DNA from: Candidatus Zhuqueibacterota bacterium | GTDB lineage: Bacteria; Zhuqueibacterota; Zhuqueibacteria; Thermofontimicrobiales; Thiofontviventaceae | NCBI GenBank assembly: GCA_016926625.1 | Contig: JAFGOE010000019.1 | Span: 1-64,000 of the forward strand | Direction: 5' to 3' | DNA: 64,000 nt | Part shown: one piece after another, positions 10,176 to 20,226 of the stretch | Layout: every line of letters begins with the position of its first letter | Numbering within the stretch: position 1 is the first letter of the stretch | Translations under genes and position numbers: made by a program | Notes under the pieces: model-generated | What the model was told of the DNA's origin: nothing | What the model saw: the letters and a program-made list of their open reading frames with translations, nothing else | Databases searched by the model: none

Positions 10176-11858
10176 TTACAGGTTTCCGGAACGAATAATA
10201 GCAACGACCAGCCATAGTCCAAGGAGTCCGGCGATGATATAACCTATGATACCGATCACAGGGAAACCGAACAACAGCGGACCTTTATCGAGCTGAACGA
10301 TCATCGAAGATCCCACGATGATGGCGGCGATAATTAGGCTAAAGGATAAGCGGTTACTCGCTTTATCGATGTCGCGTATCAGGTTCTCCAGCCGTTGGTG
10401 CTCGAATTTAATGGTCAATTGACCTCTCTTTATTTTTTGCAGAATAGATTTCGTCTCGGATGGAAAAATTCGTATCAGATGAGCAAAATCATCGATCGTA
10501 TCTACAAAATCACGTAGATAAATACGCGGATCAAGCTTCCGAAGCAATAATTTCTTGACATAAGGAGTGGTCAGTTCAATGAAATCGAATTCAGGATCGA
10601 GTTGTCGTCCCACTCCTTCGGTTATGATCAGTGCCTTTGCCATCATGGTTAGATCCGCAGGTAGTCTTATTCTATATCGTTTGATTATCTCCAGAAACTC
10701 GTTGATCAAGCGCCTCATCTCCAATTGGATCAGAGGGATGTGATAATATCGCTCAAGGAAGTCGTTGAGTTCAGTGCGCAGAGCTCTTTCATCGATCTCC
10801 CCTTGAATGATGTTCAAATTCTCAAATACACGCAAAATGCGATGTGCGTCTTTTTTTATAACAGCTGCTAATAGCTCTCCCAATGCTAATCGCAGTTCCT
10901 GGTCGATGGTGCCCATGATTCCGTAATCGATCGGTGCGATCACGTTATCTTTTAAGATAAAGATGTTCCCCGGATGGGGATCGGCGTGAAAGAAGCCGTG
11001 AATGAACACCTGTTCGAGACTGCAAACACCTCCGTTATAGGCAATTACCTTGCGGTCGAGTCCTGCCTTATCCAGCTCGGAAATATTCGACGCCTTAATA
11101 CCTTTAATGTACTCCATAGTTAGAATTTTTAGCGATGTCAATTCCCAGTACACTTTCGGGATGTAAACCATCGAATTGCCCTCGAAATTTCTGCTGAACC
11201 GATCGATATTACGACCTTCCCGAATGAAATCGAGCTCGTTACGGATCGTTTTCGCAAATTCGGCGACGATTTGAGATGGCTCATAGATCTCATTTTCAGG
11301 GATATACCGTTCTATCAATGATGCCAGTTCATATAATATACTGATATCTGTCTCGATGAGCCTGCTGATATCCGGTCGTTGGATCTTGACAACGACTTCC
11401 TGTCCGTCTAACGTGATTGCGTGATGGGCCTGAGCTATTGAAGCGGCCGCGATGGGTTGTTCATTGAAATGGATGAATAATTTTGACGTAGGTTGGCCGA
11501 GTTGGGCTCGTATGATTTGATGCACCTGCTCGATAGGGAAACTAGGCACTTCGTCCTGTAATTTCTGAAATTCTTCTACCATATCGATCGGGATGAGATC
11601 AGGACGGACACTTAATATTTGCCCCAATTTGATGAAAGTAGGTCCCAGTTCCTGCATTGCGAGACGCAATCGATGAGCAGCCGTCACTCGTTTTAAATCT
11701 ATCTTTTTATATCTGGGGATGATCGTCTTTCTCAACTTGATGTAGAACTCAAACTTGAGACGCGATATGATATCATCAAATCCGTATTTGATTAAAACGA
11801 GTACGATCTGCTGATATCGCTTCAAATTTCGATAGGTTTGTGTGATATTTGTTCTCAT
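10176..11858 (-). CDS. AarF/UbiB-family (ABC1) atypical kinase
   Basis: LGPTFIKLGQILSVRPDLIP, AAASIAQAHHA, VVVKIQRPDI, HADPHPGNIFI, IDYGIMG. Confidence 0.95.
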   Translation of the reverse strand: MRTNITQTYRNLKRYQQIVLVLIKYGFDDIISRLKFEFYIKLRKTIIPRYKKIDLKRVTAAHRLRLAMQELGPTFIKLGQILSVRPDLIPIDMVEEFQKLQDEVPSFPIEQVHQIIRAQLGQPTSKLFIHFNEQPIAAASIAQAHHAITLDGQEVVVKIQRPDISRLIETDISILYELASLIERYIPENEIYEPSQIVAEFAKTIRNELDFIREGRNIDRFSRNFEGNSMVYIPKVYWELTSLKILTMEYIKGIKASNISELDKAGLDRKVIAYNGGVCSLEQVFIHGFFHADPHPGNIFILKDNVIAPIDYGIMGTIDQELRLALGELLAAVIKKDAHRILRVFENLNIIQGEIDERALRTELNDFLERYYHIPLIQLEMRRLINEFLEIIKRYRIRLPADLTMMAKALIITEGVGRQLDPEFDFIELTTPYVKKLLLRKLDPRIYLRDFVDTIDDFAHLIRIFPSETKSILQKIKRGQLTIKFEHQRLENLIRDIDKASNRLSFSLIIAAIIVGSSMIVQLDKGPLLFGFPVIGIIGYIIAGLLGLWLVVAIIRSGNL

Positions 11859-12010
11859 CGGATCTAATATCTCTCTTCAATAGTGTTCAATGACGTGCAT
11901 GTTCATTTATCAACGTAAATATACTAAAATTATTTGTCAGATGACACTATAATATTCAAGAAATTTACGGATCGGATGCTTGATTCGCATTTCTTAAATT
12001 AATAATAGGC

Positions 12011-12040
12011 TTGATTTTATTCAAATTATTATTATATTTA
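12011..12040 (+). promoter_or_regulatory. Predicted promoter TTGA-N18-TATATTTA upstream of hutU
   Basis: ttga 12011-12014, 18 nt, tatattta 12033-12040. Confidence 0.5.
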
Positions 12041-12087
12041 GTAAGACACGGTAATAAAGTTCGTCGTGCATATCATACAAACACGAG

Positions 12088-14130
12088 GTGAGCATGAATA
12101 ATTTAGAGATATCGACTTCTTCTTACATTAAATTGCAGGATACATTACCTCCTCCGATAAAGTTCCAGCCTGGAATACGTCGCGCGCCTAATCGCGGCTT
12201 ACCCCTCTCTCCAAAAGAGATCGTTCTCTCTTTAAAAAATGCATTAAGGTACATTCCGGAATCATTGCACGAAACCCTCGCGCCTGAGTTCTTAACCGAA
12301 TTAAAACAAATGGGGAGAATTTATGGATATCGTTTTCGGCCTCAGGGGAAGATTTGGGGTAAACCAATAGACGATTATAAAGGCATTCTCGAGGCAAGAG
12401 CGCTACAGGTGATGATTGATAACAACCTGGATTTTGATGTTGCCCTTTATCCTTATGAACTGGTCACTTATGGAGAGACGGGACAAATATTTCAGAATTG
12501 GATGCAGTACAATCTGGTTAAACAATATCTTGAAACGATGAACGAAGAACAGACATTGGTAGTGAGTTCTGGCCATCCTGTCGGTTTATTCCCATCAAAT
12601 CGTTACTCTCCACGCGTCATCTCCACGAACGGTTTGATTGTGGGCAACTGGGATAATCCGGATGAGTTCAAACGCCTCGCAGCTCTCGGCACCTCAAATT
12701 ATGGTCAGATGACTGCTGGTGGATGGATGTATATCGGTCCCCAGGGCATCGTTCACGGAACCTATATCACCTTGTTGAACGCTGGCAGAAAATATCTCGG
12801 CATCGATCCGGAACGTGATTTAAGAGGAATCTGTTTTGTATCATCGGGTTTGGGAGGTATGTCTGGCGCTCAGGCGAAGGCAGTTGAGATTGCGGGAGGA
12901 GTAGGCGTGATCGCTGAGGTCGATTACAGTCGGATTAAAACCCGATATGACCAGGGCTGGGTGAGAATGATTTCCGATGATCTGCACGAGATCGAGAAGT
13001 GGTTGAGAGAGTATCGAGTCGCCGGCAAGGCTGTATCGATCGCATATCATGGTAACATCGTCGATCTGTTGGAGTATCTCGAACGTAAGCAGATCGATGT
13101 GGAACTGCTATCCGATCAAACCTCCTGCCATGCAGTTTATGAGGGTGGCTATACACCCGTGGGAACTACGTTTGAAGAGGGGCGCAGGATTCTAAAAGAT
13201 GAACCGGAGACATTTCGGGATTTGGTCGATCGATCGCTAAGGCGACATTTTGACGTCATTCGAAAGTTGACTGCTCGAGGAAGTTATTTTTGGGATTACG
13301 GAAATAGTTTCATGGCATCCGTGTTCAACGCGGGTGTGCATGAGATCGTTACAAACGGAGTGAACACGAATGATGGATTTATCTGGCCTTCCTATGTCGA
13401 AGACATTATGGGTCCGATTTGTTTCGATCATGGTTTCGGTCCGTTTCGCTGGATCTGTCTCAGCAGATCAGATGAAGACCTGCATAAAACCGATGTGGCA
13501 GCGATGAGTTGCATCGACCCGACGAAGAGCCCGCTAAATCGGGATAATTATCACTGGATCGAAACGGCGGAGAAAAATAAACTGGTTGTAGGTACTAAAG
13601 CGCGAATTCTGTATGCAGATGAAAAAGGTCGAGTGGAGATTGCCCTGAAATTTAACCAGATGGTTCGCGAGGGACAGGTTGGCCAAATTATGATCGGACG
13701 AGATCACCATGACGTGTCAGGCACTGATTCTCCGTTCAGGGAGACAGCCAATATTTATGACGGTAGTCGCATTACGGCTGATATGTCGGTTCAGTGCTTT
13801 GGGGGAAACATAGCGCGCGGCATGACGCTGGTCGTGTTGTCCAACGGTGGCGGCGTCGGTATCGGTCGTGCCAGTAATGGCGGGAATGGAATAGTACTCG
13901 ATGGTAGCGAACGGATCGATAACGTCATTAAAAAAGGTCTTTCGTGGGACGTGATGGGAGGGATTGCACGAAGAAGCTGGGCCCGCAACGAAAATGCGAT
14001 GCGCACCGCCAGTCAATGGAATCAGGTTCATCAAAGCGATGGTCACATTACGATGCCTTTCCTAACTAAAGAGGGTTTGGCCGAATCGCTGGTGAACGAA
14101 TTCGTCAAAAAGGATACAAAAATGATGTAG
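12088..14130 (+). CDS. hutU: Urocanate hydratase (long form)
   Basis: VSSGHPVGLFPSNR, GLGGMSGAQAKAVEIAGGVGVIAEVD, DGSRITADMSVQCFGGNIARGMTLVVLSNGGGVGIGRASNGG. GTG start; ATG at 12094 is an alternative. Confidence 0.95.
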   Translation: MSMNNLEISTSSYIKLQDTLPPPIKFQPGIRRAPNRGLPLSPKEIVLSLKNALRYIPESLHETLAPEFLTELKQMGRIYGYRFRPQGKIWGKPIDDYKGILEARALQVMIDNNLDFDVALYPYELVTYGETGQIFQNWMQYNLVKQYLETMNEEQTLVVSSGHPVGLFPSNRYSPRVISTNGLIVGNWDNPDEFKRLAALGTSNYGQMTAGGWMYIGPQGIVHGTYITLLNAGRKYLGIDPERDLRGICFVSSGLGGMSGAQAKAVEIAGGVGVIAEVDYSRIKTRYDQGWVRMISDDLHEIEKWLREYRVAGKAVSIAYHGNIVDLLEYLERKQIDVELLSDQTSCHAVYEGGYTPVGTTFEEGRRILKDEPETFRDLVDRSLRRHFDVIRKLTARGSYFWDYGNSFMASVFNAGVHEIVTNGVNTNDGFIWPSYVEDIMGPICFDHGFGPFRWICLSRSDEDLHKTDVAAMSCIDPTKSPLNRDNYHWIETAEKNKLVVGTKARILYADEKGRVEIALKFNQMVREGQVGQIMIGRDHHDVSGTDSPFRETANIYDGSRITADMSVQCFGGNIARGMTLVVLSNGGGVGIGRASNGGNGIVLDGSERIDNVIKKGLSWDVMGGIARRSWARNENAMRTASQWNQVHQSDGHITMPFLTKEGLAESLVNEFVKKDTKMM

Positions 14131-14174
14131 ATAGTCAGTTTTTTGCTGTTCACTAAAACGATGGAGCATGCTCA

Positions 14175-15602
14175 ATGAGATTTAAAGTTGCATTATTACC
14201 GATTATATTCATGATGTTGTCTTTTCAAAATGTGATCGTCAATTCTGCATATGCTCAGGAAGGCGATATCAGTCACTCGATGTTGAGCCAGTTGAAACTT
14301 GCAGTTAAGAAAAGTAAAAATTTTGATGCTTTGAAGAATGCAGTGTCCAATAATGATCTTCAAACACTTGCTCTGGTTCGCGACCAGGTCGGTAAAATCG
14401 ATCACTTTTACAACGTTACGATCGATTCGATAGGTAAAATCAAGATCACGAATCAAAAATCATCAGGGCGCTGTTGGTTATTTACTGCCCTGAATGTCCT
14501 TCGGTTGGATGTGATCAAAAAGTATGAATTGGATAGTTTTGAATTCTCAGAGACGTTCTGTTTTTTTTACGATCAACTCGAGAAGTCGAATTTGTTTCTC
14601 GAAGGGGTGATTGATACACGGAATCTGAATTTTGATGATCGTCGGGTCGAATGGTTATTTAGACATCCTATCGGCGATGGCGGGGTATGGAATATGGCCG
14701 TCGCCCTGATTGAAAAATATGGGGTGGTTCCTAATGAAGCGATGCCGGAGACATACCATAGCGAGAACACGTCCAGCATGAGTCGACTTTTGCGAACCAG
14801 GTTAAGACAGGGGGGATTGAAGATCAGAAATATGGCACAGGAAAGAAAATCCATTACTGCCTTACGGGAAGAGAAGTTAAATACATTAAGTGATGTCTAT
14901 AAAATATTAATCGCCAGTCTCGGAGAACCTCCTGATATGTTAATCTGGCGGTATAAAGATCGTAAGGATCAAATCCATGAATGGTCGCCTATGACCCCGT
15001 TGGCATTTGCGAACCAAGTCATTGCTGGCTCACTACAGGATCAGGTCATGTTAATGAATGATCCCAGTCGAGAATATTACACATTATACGAGATCGAATT
15101 CGATCGTAATGTGCACGGTCAGCCTAACTGGACTTACATCAATCTGCCGGTAAATTTGTTAAAGGAGTATGCGAAAAAATCGTTGGTCGACGGATACGCC
15201 ATGTATTTCTCCTGCGATGTGGGAAAACAGCTGAACCGTGATGAAGGCATACTGAGTACTGTGAACTACGATTATGAATCAATTTATGACATCGAACTGA
15301 CAATGAACAAAGAGGAACGAATACAAACATTTGATAGCGGTTCGTCTCATGCAATGACTCTCGTTGCAGTGGATACGACAGCTTCAGGTGCGACTGAAAA
15401 ATGGCGGCTCGAGAATAGCTGGGGAGCAGAAAAAGGACATAATGGGTACTTGACCATGACAGACTGTTGGTTCGATGAATATATGTTTAGACTGGTCGTG
15501 AGAAAAGATTATATGCCGGAGAATGTTCTGAAAATTCTTGAACAGAAACCCATAAAATTACACCCCTGGGATCCGATGTATCTGCCGTTTGAAGATCAAT
15601 GA
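14175..15602 (+). CDS. Secreted C1-family aminopeptidase (PepC/bleomycin hydrolase-like)
   Basis: Signal-like N-terminus; catalytic motifs QKSSGRCWLFTALNVLR, GSSHAMTLVAVD, RLENSWG. Confidence 0.9.
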   Translation: MRFKVALLPIIFMMLSFQNVIVNSAYAQEGDISHSMLSQLKLAVKKSKNFDALKNAVSNNDLQTLALVRDQVGKIDHFYNVTIDSIGKIKITNQKSSGRCWLFTALNVLRLDVIKKYELDSFEFSETFCFFYDQLEKSNLFLEGVIDTRNLNFDDRRVEWLFRHPIGDGGVWNMAVALIEKYGVVPNEAMPETYHSENTSSMSRLLRTRLRQGGLKIRNMAQERKSITALREEKLNTLSDVYKILIASLGEPPDMLIWRYKDRKDQIHEWSPMTPLAFANQVIAGSLQDQVMLMNDPSREYYTLYEIEFDRNVHGQPNWTYINLPVNLLKEYAKKSLVDGYAMYFSCDVGKQLNRDEGILSTVNYDYESIYDIELTMNKEERIQTFDSGSSHAMTLVAVDTTASGATEKWRLENSWGAEKGHNGYLTMTDCWFDEYMFRLVVRKDYMPENVLKILEQKPIKLHPWDPMYLPFEDQ

Positions 15603-15626
15603 AGTTTATCAGGAAGGAAGACAAAC

Positions 15627-17537
15627 ATGAAGACATTTCAAATCATCATGACAGCTGCGTTCATCGCTCTGTATTCATTCAGCGCATTATCTGCCGATAT
15701 CACCCTCGAAATCAAGACTGGCGAAGGTAGGAAAGCCATCAGTAGTTATATCTACGGAACGAATCAGCTTTTGTCCGGCACCGAGAATTGGACGGCCAGG
15801 AGAATAGGGGGCAACCGTCTGACTGGCTATAACTGGGAAAATAACGCTTCCAATGCCGGTAAGGATAACAATCACGTCAGTGATGGGTGGCTGACCAGCT
15901 CCTATGGCATTCCGGCGGGCGAATCGGATGTGCCGGGCAGATTGCTGACGCATTTTCATGAGACCAACTTATCGATGAATTTACATTCAATGATTACGGT
16001 TCAGATGGCTGGCTTCGTATCAAAAGACAAAGCCGGGATCGTCAGTGAAGCGGAGACTGCTCCCTCGGGTCGCTGGGTCGAAGCGCTGCCCTTTAAAAAT
16101 GCTGAATTTTCATTGGAGCCCAATTTAGATGATGGCTTTGTATATCTCGATGAGATGGTGAATTTTTTGGTTGCCACCTACGGTGGAGCTGCTGATGAGG
16201 GTGGAGTAGAAGCGTATGCTCTGGATAATGAGCCAGCGCTGTGGTCAAACACCCATCCCAGAATACATCCGGAAAATGCGACTTGTACGGAACTCATCAA
16301 TCGCAGCATCGAGATGAGTAAGGCGATCAAGCAAGTCGATCCTGAATGCGAAATATTTGGTCCCTGTCTCTACGGGTTTATGGCGTTTTATAGCCTCCAA
16401 AATGCGAATGATTGGAACAGTGTTCGTGGCAGTAAGAAGTGGTTCATCGAGTATTATCTGGAAAGAATGAAATTTGCCGGCCTGATAGCTGGTAAACGGT
16501 TGCTGGATGTTTTGGATGTGCACTGGTATCCGGAGGCAAGAGGAGATAATCGCATCGTTTTCAATAGTACGGGTTCGCTAAAAGACGCCCAGGCGAGAGT
16601 GCAGGCCCCACGCTCTTTGTGGGATCATGATTATCTTGAAGACAGCTGGATTGCTGCAAGTTTCAGTACATTTTTACCTTTAGTACCCAATCTTAAATCA
16701 GCTATCGATAAATATTATCCCGGCACCAGGATCGCCATCACCGAATATTCCTACGGTGGTGAAAATGAGATCTCTGGTGGTATCGCGATGGCCGATGTGC
16801 TCGGAATATTTGGAAAATATGACGTTTATTATGCGACCTATTGGCAAACGTCCTCATCCTATCCATATCATTCAGCTGCATTCCGGATTTATCGTAATTA
16901 CGACGGTGAAAATTCTACTTTTGGTAACACTTCATTACACGCGGAGACATCGGATATCGTCAGCAGCTCAGTGTACGCATCGATGTTCGATGAGGATGAG
17001 TCTGAGTTACACCTTATCGTGATCAACAAGGATTTCGATGATTCGAAACTTTTTGAGATCAACATCCAAAGTAGTCAGATTTATGAGCGGGCAGAAATTT
17101 ACGCATTCGATGAGACGAGCGCAGCAATAAAGGAACTGACACCCATTGACACCATAACCGATAACCACATCACAATCGAGATTCCCAGATTGACCGTGGC
17201 TCACATGGTTCTGACCGGCACTGCTTCTGCAGTCAGGTATGGAGATCATTTAGATGAACCTCTGCGAAGATCGTTTGAATTACTTAACATATATCCGAAT
17301 CCTTTTAATGCGAGCTGCAGAATAGAGTACCCGGTTTCCGTCTCCTCAGATGGAACATTGTCGATTTTTAACCTGAAGGGAGAATCAATAAAGAGCTTCG
17401 CGCAGCTTCCGGCATGGGGTCATGTAATCTGGAATGGTTTGAATGGTAACGGACATCCGGTACCTTCCGGAATATACATCATTCGCTATCTGGACAGTTC
17501 CAGGGAGGCATCGATGAAGATCACTTACATGAAATAG
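15627..17537 (+). CDS. Secreted glycoside hydrolase, GH44-like, with C-terminal sorting domain
   Basis: RIGGNRLTGYNWENNASNAG, ALDNEPALWSNTHPRIHP, IAITEYSYGG; C-terminus LLNIYPNPFNASCRIEY. Confidence 0.88.
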   Translation: MKTFQIIMTAAFIALYSFSALSADITLEIKTGEGRKAISSYIYGTNQLLSGTENWTARRIGGNRLTGYNWENNASNAGKDNNHVSDGWLTSSYGIPAGESDVPGRLLTHFHETNLSMNLHSMITVQMAGFVSKDKAGIVSEAETAPSGRWVEALPFKNAEFSLEPNLDDGFVYLDEMVNFLVATYGGAADEGGVEAYALDNEPALWSNTHPRIHPENATCTELINRSIEMSKAIKQVDPECEIFGPCLYGFMAFYSLQNANDWNSVRGSKKWFIEYYLERMKFAGLIAGKRLLDVLDVHWYPEARGDNRIVFNSTGSLKDAQARVQAPRSLWDHDYLEDSWIAASFSTFLPLVPNLKSAIDKYYPGTRIAITEYSYGGENEISGGIAMADVLGIFGKYDVYYATYWQTSSSYPYHSAAFRIYRNYDGENSTFGNTSLHAETSDIVSSSVYASMFDEDESELHLIVINKDFDDSKLFEINIQSSQIYERAEIYAFDETSAAIKELTPIDTITDNHITIEIPRLTVAHMVLTGTASAVRYGDHLDEPLRRSFELLNIYPNPFNASCRIEYPVSVSSDGTLSIFNLKGESIKSFAQLPAWGHVIWNGLNGNGHPVPSGIYIIRYLDSSREASMKITYMK

Positions 17538-17698
17538 TTTTTCATTTTACTTTAAAAGACGACAACATGTTTTCCGCACAAAAATAATCGAAGTCATGAG
17601 ATAAAAAAATAATGACTAAATATGGTAATTTTTTAAGATGATAATCTCTATATATGGGTAGACCGAGTGAAAAATGTTATAAAATTGAAATATTTTCC

Positions 17699-17729
17699 TT
17701 GACATTTTTAAATTAATTACATATATTTT
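17699..17729 (+). promoter_or_regulatory. Predicted promoter TTGA-N19-TATATTTT
   Basis: ttga 17699-17702, 19 nt, tatatttt 17722-17729; upstream of the 17839 ORF. Confidence 0.55.
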
Positions 17730-17838
17730 AATAAGGTTAACTTTCGAATATATCTTGTATTGATAGACAAGGTACACTCTATCAAATCATCGCGATTTGA
17801 ATAGTTGTTCGTTTTCATTTAAATAAGGAGGATTAGAG

Positions 17839-18009
17839 ATGAGATTAAATGCACCGAAGAATATCACATGGTGGATTTCATTGATTCTTGCTGTTTTAGC
17901 AGTATTAGGGAAATTTATTGCTATTCCTTTTATCACTGTTAATGCATTTTGGGTATTGCTTGTTGGTTTCGTGCTGCTTTGGTTGGGAACATTTGTAAAA
18001 GGACTTTAG
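17839..18009 (+). CDS. 56-aa two-TM membrane protein (absent from the ORF track, below its length cutoff)
   Basis: MRLNAPKNITWWISLILAVLAVLGKFIAIPFITVNAFWVLLVGFVLLWLGTFVKGL*; strong SD aaggagg at 17825-17831; own promoter upstream. Confidence 0.8.
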   Translation: MRLNAPKNITWWISLILAVLAVLGKFIAIPFITVNAFWVLLVGFVLLWLGTFVKGL

Positions 18010-18091
18010 TATTTAGTCTGTTCTTCAACTAACAGTGATAAGTGCTAATAAGCGTTTTCTTTCACGTTGTATTCAAGATCAAAACATAGGT

Positions 18092-18188
18092 TGAGCTGAT
18101 TTTCGTAAAAAATCTGGCGTTTGCTGAGTGGCTGTGAGTATCAGAGGGTTTGGAATGGTTGTTGGACGAAATCAGCTCACTTTTTTTT
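18092..18188 (+). terminator. Long-loop stem followed by T8 (terminator or 3' end of a small RNA)
   Basis: tgagctgattttcg (18092-18105) pairs with cgaaatcagctca (18167-18179), one bulge, followed by c and TTTTTTTT. Confidence 0.5.
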
Positions 18189-18343
18189 ATCTTCTCTGTA
18201 TCCACGGATTAATCCCTTCTTTACTCGACTCATCAAGTCGCCTCACTTAAAATAAGATAAATTATAATTCTTGACATTGTGCGAAATTTTTTTTATTATA
18301 TTCGGCATATGAAAATTGCCTTAAAGTATGGAGTCTATGGTTT

Positions 18344-18898
18344 ATGTCTGGTATCTTTGCATTAGATAGGGATAAAATTGTGCTCCTGATTATCGATGTA
18401 CAGGGAAAATTGGCGCGCCTTGTCTCCGATAGTGATGAATTTGTCGCGACATGTATGAAATTGATAAAGGGTGTACAGATTTTAAATATCCCTGTGATCT
18501 ACACGGAACAGGTGCCTGAGAAACTCGGCGGCACGATACAGGAGATCCATGAATTGTTGGATGGCATCCCAGCCGTGATTAAGCAATCGTTTAGTTGTTA
18601 CCTTAATCAGGATTTCGTATCTGCATTGGAAAATTCAGGCAAGAAAACGGTGTTCATCGGTGGGATTGAAGCACATGTTTGCGTTTTTCAAACAGCACGT
18701 GATCTACTGATGCACGGTTATGATGTCGTCCTGATTGCTGATGCGATATCATCCAGGAGCAAGTTTGACAGACAGATCGCGATCGATTTAATGAGACAGG
18801 CCGGAGTGAAGATAATGAGTCTGGAGATGGTGTTATTCGATCTGCTGCAAACGGCCGTGGGTGATGAGTTCAGGCAAATTAGCAAATTGGTCAAATAG
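18344..18898 (+). CDS. Isochorismatase-family cysteine hydrolase
   Basis: LLIIDVQGKLARLV, KQSFSCYLN, VFIGGIEAHVCVFQTARDLL. Confidence 0.92.
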   Translation: MSGIFALDRDKIVLLIIDVQGKLARLVSDSDEFVATCMKLIKGVQILNIPVIYTEQVPEKLGGTIQEIHELLDGIPAVIKQSFSCYLNQDFVSALENSGKKTVFIGGIEAHVCVFQTARDLLMHGYDVVLIADAISSRSKFDRQIAIDLMRQAGVKIMSLEMVLFDLLQTAVGDEFRQISKLVK

Positions 18899-19020
18899 CG
18901 CGATGCAACCGACTGATGTACTTCTCCCAGCACCTCCTCGAGAGGCTTTTTAAAAGAAATCGGAGTACGCTGCAATGCAGTCAAAACGAATAAAACGAAT
19001 TGGATTATATAGAAGGAGAA

Positions 19021-20136
19021 ATGATAATGAGATCGATAACCTGGCTGTTATTTCTTATATTTTGTTTTAGTGGGGGATTTTTGTATGCTCAGGAACCCGT
19101 GGTCATCACTCACACCGATGTTCCCGCTTCGATCGGATTAAGATATGAAAAGCAGGTGTTCAAAAATGGAATTCAGCAAGTCGATGTAAGCAGCACCGGA
19201 GCCAATCAAATGTGGGATTTTACATCGTTTGATTATCCGATTACCGAAGTGTGGGAAGTCGTGGCAAAGGAGTCCACTCCGTTTGCAGAAGATTTTCCTT
19301 TAGCAAATCTCGTCTACAAGGTAACAGCATCGAATCATGATACGGTCACCTACAATTTCGTGCGACTCACAGAGGAGTATCTGGCAGAATTGGGGCAGGG
19401 TAAACAATTAGGAACAGAGACGACGCGCCTGGCTAAATCCTATTTAATGGCAGCAAAAGCCGAATTCCCGGTCGCTGCGACTGACGAACCATGGGTATCA
19501 GTTCCCATCTATGAGACAACGTATGAAATTGCCCCTGGATTAGTGTTCACAGTGCTAGCCCATGATTCCAATTATTATGAGATCGACGGATGGGGAATCG
19601 TGAAGACACCACTGGGCGAGTTGGAATGTATTCGTGTAAAACAGATCCATCAAATGGACATTTATTTAAAAGGCAGCGACAACCCACTTTTACCGGCCTA
19701 TGAGAGTTACATCGTTTATAGCTGGGTTTCACCGATCTACGGTTTTGTAGCGACGATCAAGAGCAAAAAGGGGGAGACTGAGGTTAATTTTTCTGAGGCA
19801 GCGGAGATAACGGTGATGTCTAAATTTAACCCTACTGCGGTTCGGCAAGATGCAGGCTTAGCCCATACAGGTTGTTCGCTCAAGTTATTTGACAACTATC
19901 CCAATCCGTTCAACCCGGTCACGATGATTTCGTACGACTTACCCCAGGCGTCACGTGTAAAATTGCAGATCTACAATATGCAGGGCCAGGAGGTAGCGAG
20001 GTTGGTTGACGAATATCAGGCGGCGGGTCAATATAAAGCAGCCTGGAATGGGGAATTTCAACCTTCTGGCCTCTATGTTTACCGGTTGAATGCAGGCGGA
20101 AATATCATGCAAAAGAAGTGTACATTGCTCAAGTAA
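19021..20136 (+). CDS. Secreted protein with C-terminal type IX-like sorting domain
   Basis: Signal peptide MRSITWLLFLIFCFSGGFLYAQ; C-terminus LFDNYPNPFNPVTMISYDLP...SGLYVYRLNAGG. Start moved from 19000 because an SD precedes 19021. Confidence 0.82.
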   Translation: MIMRSITWLLFLIFCFSGGFLYAQEPVVITHTDVPASIGLRYEKQVFKNGIQQVDVSSTGANQMWDFTSFDYPITEVWEVVAKESTPFAEDFPLANLVYKVTASNHDTVTYNFVRLTEEYLAELGQGKQLGTETTRLAKSYLMAAKAEFPVAATDEPWVSVPIYETTYEIAPGLVFTVLAHDSNYYEIDGWGIVKTPLGELECIRVKQIHQMDIYLKGSDNPLLPAYESYIVYSWVSPIYGFVATIKSKKGETEVNFSEAAEITVMSKFNPTAVRQDAGLAHTGCSLKLFDNYPNPFNPVTMISYDLPQASRVKLQIYNMQGQEVARLVDEYQAAGQYKAAWNGEFQPSGLYVYRLNAGGNIMQKKCTLLK

Positions 20137-20168
20137 CTGTGATAATTTCAATAGTTTGAATTTTTGAC

Positions 20169-20198
20169 TTGACAATTGATAAAAATATAATTAAATTC
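20169..20198 (+). promoter_or_regulatory. Predicted promoter TTGA-N19-TAAATT upstream of the yceD-rpmF-plsX-fab block
   Basis: ttga 20169-20172, 19 nt, taaatt 20192-20197. Confidence 0.5.
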
Positions 20199-20226
20199 TT
20201 TTTATTTAATTTGCAAACGAATTAGT

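Noticed and set aside
13717-14046. 109-aa minus-strand ORF and neighbours within hutU
   Set aside because: Antisense to a strongly conserved urocanate hydratase.
18930-18960. Possible terminator after the isochorismatase gene
   Set aside because: cctc...gagg stem is only 4 bp before a short T5 run; too weak to call.
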